Source: an uncultured Alphaproteobacteria bacterium (GTDB lineage: Bacteria > Pseudomonadota > Alphaproteobacteria > Micavibrionales > CSBR16-224). Taken from it: a stretch of DNA of 64,000 nucleotides. Positions 60,528 through 64,000 of this stretch are shown here, piece by piece (the first letter of the stretch is position 1; each line of letters begins with the position of its first letter). The DNA is taken from the NCBI GenBank assembly GCA_950054485.1, contig CATLPD010000001.1, positions 248,001 to 312,000 on the forward strand. Reading direction: 5' to 3'. Position numbers and translations under genes: made by a program. The notes beneath the pieces were generated by a model. It made no database searches and was not told where the DNA came from. It worked only from the letters and a program-made list of their open reading frames with translations.

Positions 60528-60583
60528 TCTAGCCTCCCATTGTGTGTACTCTATATGTGTCACTCTATGATATTTATAATATG

Positions 60584-60598
60584 TTAAATAATGATTAA
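60584..60598. promoter_or_regulatory. Possible CtrA-type box
   Basis: TTAAATAATGATTAA fits TTAA-N7-TTAA and lies between the divergent genes starting at 60527 and 60696. The region is AT-rich, so this may be chance. Confidence 0.25.
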
Positions 60599-60695
60599 GA
60601 CCTGATTTAAAAACTCAGAATCGCAGTGCATTGCTTTTCTTTTGCCTCAATTTTCAAATATGCTAGGGTTTTATATATAAAGGGGAATAAACATC

Positions 60696-62387
60696 ATGAG
60701 CACACATATTTGGGAAAAAAATTATCCGCCGGAAATTAAATGGGATACGGAAATCGATGCACCGGCCCTACCTGACTTTTTCGAAGCACAGGCCACCAAG
60801 CACCATGACCGCATTTTTCTGAATTTCATGGGCAAAGAATGGTCCTATGCCGAAAGTCGTAAAATGGTCGACCAAATTGCCGCTGGCCTTCAGGAAAACG
60901 GTGTCAAAAAAGGTGTCAAAGTTGGCCTGTTTTTGCCAAACACACCCTATTCCGTCTGGTTTTACTATGGCATTCTGAAAGCGGGCGGTACGGTTGTAAA
61001 TTATAACCCGCTCTATACGTTAAACGAGCTAACCCACCAGATTGAAGACAGTGAAACCGACATTATTGTGACGGTCGATCTTAGCCTTCTTTGTGATAAA
61101 ACCGATGATCTTTTGGCCTCGACCCGTCTGAAAAAACTAATCATCTGCCCGTTTGACGAAACCCTGCCGTTTCCCAAAAACATCTTGTTCAAATTATTCA
61201 AACGCAAAGATATCGCAAAAATCAACTGGGATGATGATCGTTATATCAAATTGGATGCTCTGACCTATTCAAAACATGTGCTGGAACCGCATGATGTTGA
61301 TCCAATAAACGATGTCGCCGTTCTGCAATATACAGGCGGTACGACAGGCCGTCCGAAAGGCGCGATGTTAACCCATCAAAACATTTACAGCAACGCAGCG
61401 CAGGTTGGCCTTTGGATATCGGAGCTGATTAAACCGAACGTACAGACATCTGTTGTTGGCGTTTTGCCGTTTTTTCACGTTTTCGCCATGACCGCCATCA
61501 TGAATATGGGCATTTATCATGGGATGCGCATCCTGCTGCAGCCGAATTTTGATCTGGAAAAGGTTTTAAAACTGGTTGATTCAGAAAAGCCCGACTTTTT
61601 TGCAGGTGTGCCCGCCATCTATAACGCGATGGCCAAACATAAAGACATTGATAAGTACGATTTTTCGTCCCTGCAATATTGTATTTCGGGTGGCGCGCCG
61701 CTGCCTAAGGAAGTGCAAAAGCGCTTTGTCGAGAAAACAGGCTGTAAATGGCTGTCGGAAGGCTATGGCCTGACGGAATCTTCACCTGTAGCAACCGTAA
61801 ATCCTGTGCGCGAAGGTATGAAAATCGGCACAATCGGCCTGCCGATTCCGCAAACCGTTGTTGAAATTCTGTCCCAGGATGACGGCGTCACGCCCATGCC
61901 GATCGGTGAAAAGGGCGAAGTCTGCATATCCGGACCACAGGTTATGAAGGGCTATTATAACAAACCGGATGAAACCGCCGAAACCATTAAAAACGGGCGT
62001 CTGCATACAGGTGATGTCGGATTTATGGATGAAAAAGGCTATGTCACATTGGTTGATCGTATCAAAGATCTGATTTTGGTGCGCGGGTATAATGTCTACC
62101 CGTCACAGGTGGAAGATGCGATTTACAAACACCCATCGGTCGAGGAAACCATCGTCGCCGGCGTGCCCGATGAAGAACGCGGCGAAACCGTCTGGGCATG
62201 GGTCAAACCCCGCGAAGGGCGCAGCCTGTCGGCAGATGATCTGAAAACATTCCTGAAAGAGCATGTATCCCCGATCGAGCTGCCCCGCAAAATCATTATT
62301 CGCGACGAGCCACTGCCGAAAACAAATGTCGGCAAATTGTCACGCAAAATGCTGCTGGAAGAAGAAGGCATTAAAAAGCCCGTTTAA
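60696..62387 (+). CDS. fadD: Long-chain-fatty-acid--CoA ligase
   Basis: 563 residues, AMP-forming acyl-CoA synthetase at the inner face of the membrane. The ATP/AMP signature is YTGGTTGRPKGAMLTHQN (about residue 210). Further motifs are LSEGYGLTESSP, the FACS-type GRLHTGDVGFMDEKGYVTLV, DRIKDLILVRGYNVYPSQVE, and the C-terminal catalytic lysine in LPKTNVGKLSRK. The chain-length preference cannot be read; naming follows overall FadD likeness. AAGGGGAA precedes the ATG. Confidence 0.93.
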   Translation: MSTHIWEKNYPPEIKWDTEIDAPALPDFFEAQATKHHDRIFLNFMGKEWSYAESRKMVDQIAAGLQENGVKKGVKVGLFLPNTPYSVWFYYGILKAGGTVVNYNPLYTLNELTHQIEDSETDIIVTVDLSLLCDKTDDLLASTRLKKLIICPFDETLPFPKNILFKLFKRKDIAKINWDDDRYIKLDALTYSKHVLEPHDVDPINDVAVLQYTGGTTGRPKGAMLTHQNIYSNAAQVGLWISELIKPNVQTSVVGVLPFFHVFAMTAIMNMGIYHGMRILLQPNFDLEKVLKLVDSEKPDFFAGVPAIYNAMAKHKDIDKYDFSSLQYCISGGAPLPKEVQKRFVEKTGCKWLSEGYGLTESSPVATVNPVREGMKIGTIGLPIPQTVVEILSQDDGVTPMPIGEKGEVCISGPQVMKGYYNKPDETAETIKNGRLHTGDVGFMDEKGYVTLVDRIKDLILVRGYNVYPSQVEDAIYKHPSVEETIVAGVPDEERGETVWAWVKPREGRSLSADDLKTFLKEHVSPIELPRKIIIRDEPLPKTNVGKLSRKMLLEEEGIKKPV

Positions 62388-62396
62388 AGGCTTTTT
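62373..62396 (+). terminator. Terminator hairpin over the fadD stop
   Basis: AAAAAGCC (62373-62380), 8-base loop containing the stop codon, GGCTTTTT (62389-62396). Moderate stem, so perhaps leaky. Confidence 0.6.
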
Positions 62397-62398
62397 GG

Positions 62399-62427
62399 TT
62401 GACATAATAAATAGATTCAACTATAGT
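62399..62427 (+). promoter_or_regulatory. Sigma-70 promoter
   Basis: TTGACA (62399-62404), 17 bases, TATAGT (62422-62427): perfect -35 and a -10 one base off, in front of the gene at 62463. Transcription should begin near 62434. Confidence 0.8.
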
Positions 62428-62452
62428 TTTTGGAAATTCAGCATTTCCAAAA
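62428..62452. promoter_or_regulatory. Palindrome at the transcription start
   Basis: TTTTGGAAAT-TCAGC-ATTTCCAAAA, a perfect 10-bp inverted repeat just after the -10, covering the predicted start of transcription and touching the ribosome site (AAAAGGA). It suits a repressor operator; the left half would be mostly untranscribed, so an RNA hairpin is less likely. Confidence 0.5.
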
Positions 62453-62462
62453 GGATCAAGCC

Positions 62463-62963
62463 ATGTCAGTCAAACGCAGCGTGTCGAAAAAAATTAACCA
62501 GTTTCGTGCAAATAATCGCACACTTATCCTGAATACCGGTACGGCAGCAACTGCGGGCGGCGTACTTGGCGGTTTGGTTCTGGCCGGTGTAATGCCCCCC
62601 CTAGGTTTACTTGGTCTGGTCGTGGTTCCACCGGCTTTAATGACGGTATCCAGCAATAACAAGCGGGACTGCTTTTACTTTTTCAAAGAGGACTCTATCA
62701 AAAAAGATCTATATCCAATGTGCGCGTTAAAAGATTGGGAAAAAAAAGAATATGAGGGCTATGCCCGCGTAAAGGTTTCACATCACCAGTCAACATCGAT
62801 TTACATCAGCCTCGATAAAACCAGAAACCTTAAGGCGCAATTCAATCAAACAAAATCAGCCAAAAAGAAGGCAAAAATCCAGAAAAAGCTGGATCGTCAG
62901 GTCCGCTATCGCAACGATATTCTGACATCAAAAACTGTGGTTGCCGCACCACGCCAAAACTAG
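62463..62963 (+). CDS. Unknown membrane-associated protein
   Basis: 166 residues. A basic head (MSVKRSVSKKINQFRANNR), two closely spaced hydrophobic, Gly-rich segments (GTAATAGGVLGGLVLAGVMP and LGLLGLVVVPPALMTV), then a basic cytoplasmic part (KSAKKKAKIQKKLDRQVRYR). The segments could form a membrane hairpin. The ATG at 62463 follows AAAAGGA. It overlaps the end of pheT by 4 bases in opposite direction. Not recognised. Confidence 0.72.
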   Translation: MSVKRSVSKKINQFRANNRTLILNTGTAATAGGVLGGLVLAGVMPPLGLLGLVVVPPALMTVSSNNKRDCFYFFKEDSIKKDLYPMCALKDWEKKEYEGYARVKVSHHQSTSIYISLDKTRNLKAQFNQTKSAKKKAKIQKKLDRQVRYRNDILTSKTVVAAPRQN

Positions 62964-64000
62964 GCGCGCAGCTGACCACCCGTTTTTGCATTCACGTTAT
63001 CAATGATTTTCTGACTGACGGCTTCAATGTCTTTATCCGTCAGGGTTTCCGATTTCGGCTGTAACACAACATTTACCGCGACAGATTTCTTGCCGTCTTC
63101 AACGCCTTTACCCTGATAAATATCAAACACATCGACATTAACGATCAGGTTTTTATCGGCCGAAGCTGTGGCACGCACCAGATCCGCGGCGCTGACACTA
63201 TCATCCACCAAAAAGGCAAAATCGCGCCCGACCGGCTGCAAAGCATGCAATTCAATCATTTTAAAGGCGTTTGATTTATTTTTCGGTACCGGAATTTCCT
63301 CGACAAACAGCTCGAAACCGACCGCCTTGGTTTTGACACCCAGTTTTTGCAGGACTTCGGGATGTAATTCACCGAAATAGGCCAAGACGTTGCGGCCCAA
63401 ACGTAGCGCCGCAGAACGACCGGGGTGATACCATTCTGGCGTATCATCCGATAACGGCATACGTTCTGCATCCAGACCAAAGGCTGCACATACAGCAAAA
63501 ACATCCGCCTTCACATCGTAAAAATCAACCGTACGTGCCTCGCCGGCCCAATGACGGGCACTGGCATTTGATACACGTACACCCGAAGCCAGCAGGGTCT
63601 GATCCTCGGCTTTTTGAGAATGATAGACATGGCCGATTTCAAAAAATGCCGCATCAGCCAGCGCCTTATCCGTATTTTTCTGGGCTGCCGTCAACAGGTT
63701 CGGCAACGTCGACGGGCGCATTTGCTCCAATTCCAATGAAATGGGGTTCGTCAAACGTAATTGGCTGGCTGCCTGTTTATCATTCGCCCCAAAAAGCATG
63801 GCGGTATCATGATCCATAAATGACCATGTTACCGTTTCATTCAAACCGCGGCCTGCCAAAAGACGACGCAGCTTTGCCGCGCGCTGCTGCGTAACGGTCA
63901 AAGGTGTGACAGATGTAACTGACGGGCGATCCAGCGATACAGCCTCGATATGATCATAGCCATAGACGCGCAGAATTTCTTCGACCAGATCGGCACTACC
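62960..64000 (-). CDS. pheT: Phenylalanyl-tRNA synthetase beta subunit, C-terminal part, cut by the right edge
   Basis: Charges tRNA-Phe together with PheS. About 346 residues are visible and the frame is open to the last base. Seen from the edge: a B5-domain end (EEILRVYGYDHIEAVSL), the catalytic-like core (LAGRGLNETVTWSFM, LTNPISLELEQMRPSTLPNL), and the C-terminal anticodon-binding FDX-ACB domain (LHALQPVGRDFAFLVDDSVS, VFDIYQGKGVEDGKKSVAVN). Confidence 0.97.
   Translation of the reverse strand, partial: GSADLVEEILRVYGYDHIEAVSLDRPSVTSVTPLTVTQQRAAKLRRLLAGRGLNETVTWSFMDHDTAMLFGANDKQAASQLRLTNPISLELEQMRPSTLPNLLTAAQKNTDKALADAAFFEIGHVYHSQKAEDQTLLASGVRVSNASARHWAGEARTVDFYDVKADVFAVCAAFGLDAERMPLSDDTPEWYHPGRSAALRLGRNVLAYFGELHPEVLQKLGVKTKAVGFELFVEEIPVPKNKSNAFKMIELHALQPVGRDFAFLVDDSVSAADLVRATASADKNLIVNVDVFDIYQGKGVEDGKKSVAVNVVLQPKSETLTDKDIEAVSQKIIDNVNAKTGGQLRA

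Overview
The window reads as chromosomal DNA of a flagellated alphaproteobacterium. Supporting evidence: GapR (DUF2312), the Usg-like protein, DUF6468 next to fliM, rpsT beside dnaA, ihfB beside a LapA-domain gene, flgF-flgG-flgA-flgH in one run, and CtrA-type TTAA-N7-TTAA boxes. No genus can be fixed from sequence alone; a Micavibrio-like or other deep alphaproteobacterial lineage is only a guess. Protein-coding density is high and I see no insertion sequence, CRISPR array, rRNA or tRNA.

Layout: 1-3231 dnaK (cut at the left edge), dnaJ, dapB. 3311-6115 a pair of paralogous unknown proteins flanking a TerC-family gene. 6303-8865 usg and a HrcA/CIRCE-controlled groES-groEL operon. 8928-13322 a pseudopilin-like gene, two membrane-anchored low-complexity proteins, mutM, a small exported protein, an enoyl-CoA hydratase and rpsT. 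13784-18366 dnaA, then flgL and flgK on the minus strand behind a perfect sigma-54 promoter. 18538-28622 an eight-gene block of a type IVB (Dot/Icm) secretion system in the Legionella order icmL-K-E-G-C-D-J-B, giving the inner-membrane/periplasmic core and the DotO ATPase. 28923-31316 hslV, hslU and an acetyltransferase.

31317-35830 (minus strand) is the most unusual part. Downstream of dnaQ lie six short unknown proteins: five clear members of one family (34439 to 31429) and one divergent member with ankyrin-like repeats (34500-35138). All end in a basic tail of the form K-K-x-P-L-K/R-R. A decayed copy of the tail is left at 31317-31394. I did not recognise this family. With a Dot/Icm machine close by, secreted substrates are one possible reading, but nothing in the sequence proves it.

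35964-44528 holds housekeeping genes (ihfB, a LapA-domain gene, ctaA, a TauE/SafE transporter, an L,D-transpeptidase, gapR, a Sel1-repeat protein, lemA with an M48 protease) and a likely structured small RNA at about 41927-42089. 44603-47611 holds a second pseudopilin-like protein, two ankyrin proteins and a very short Flp pilin gene between them. 47622-58970 is a flagellar region: a minus-strand operon fliL-fliM-DUF6468-MotE-like-two MotB-like-TPR, and a plus-strand operon flgF-flgG-flgA-flgH. They diverge from a 286-base region with one sigma-54 promoter for each direction. 59206-64000 has three unknown proteins, an acyl-CoA synthetase and pheT (cut at the right edge).
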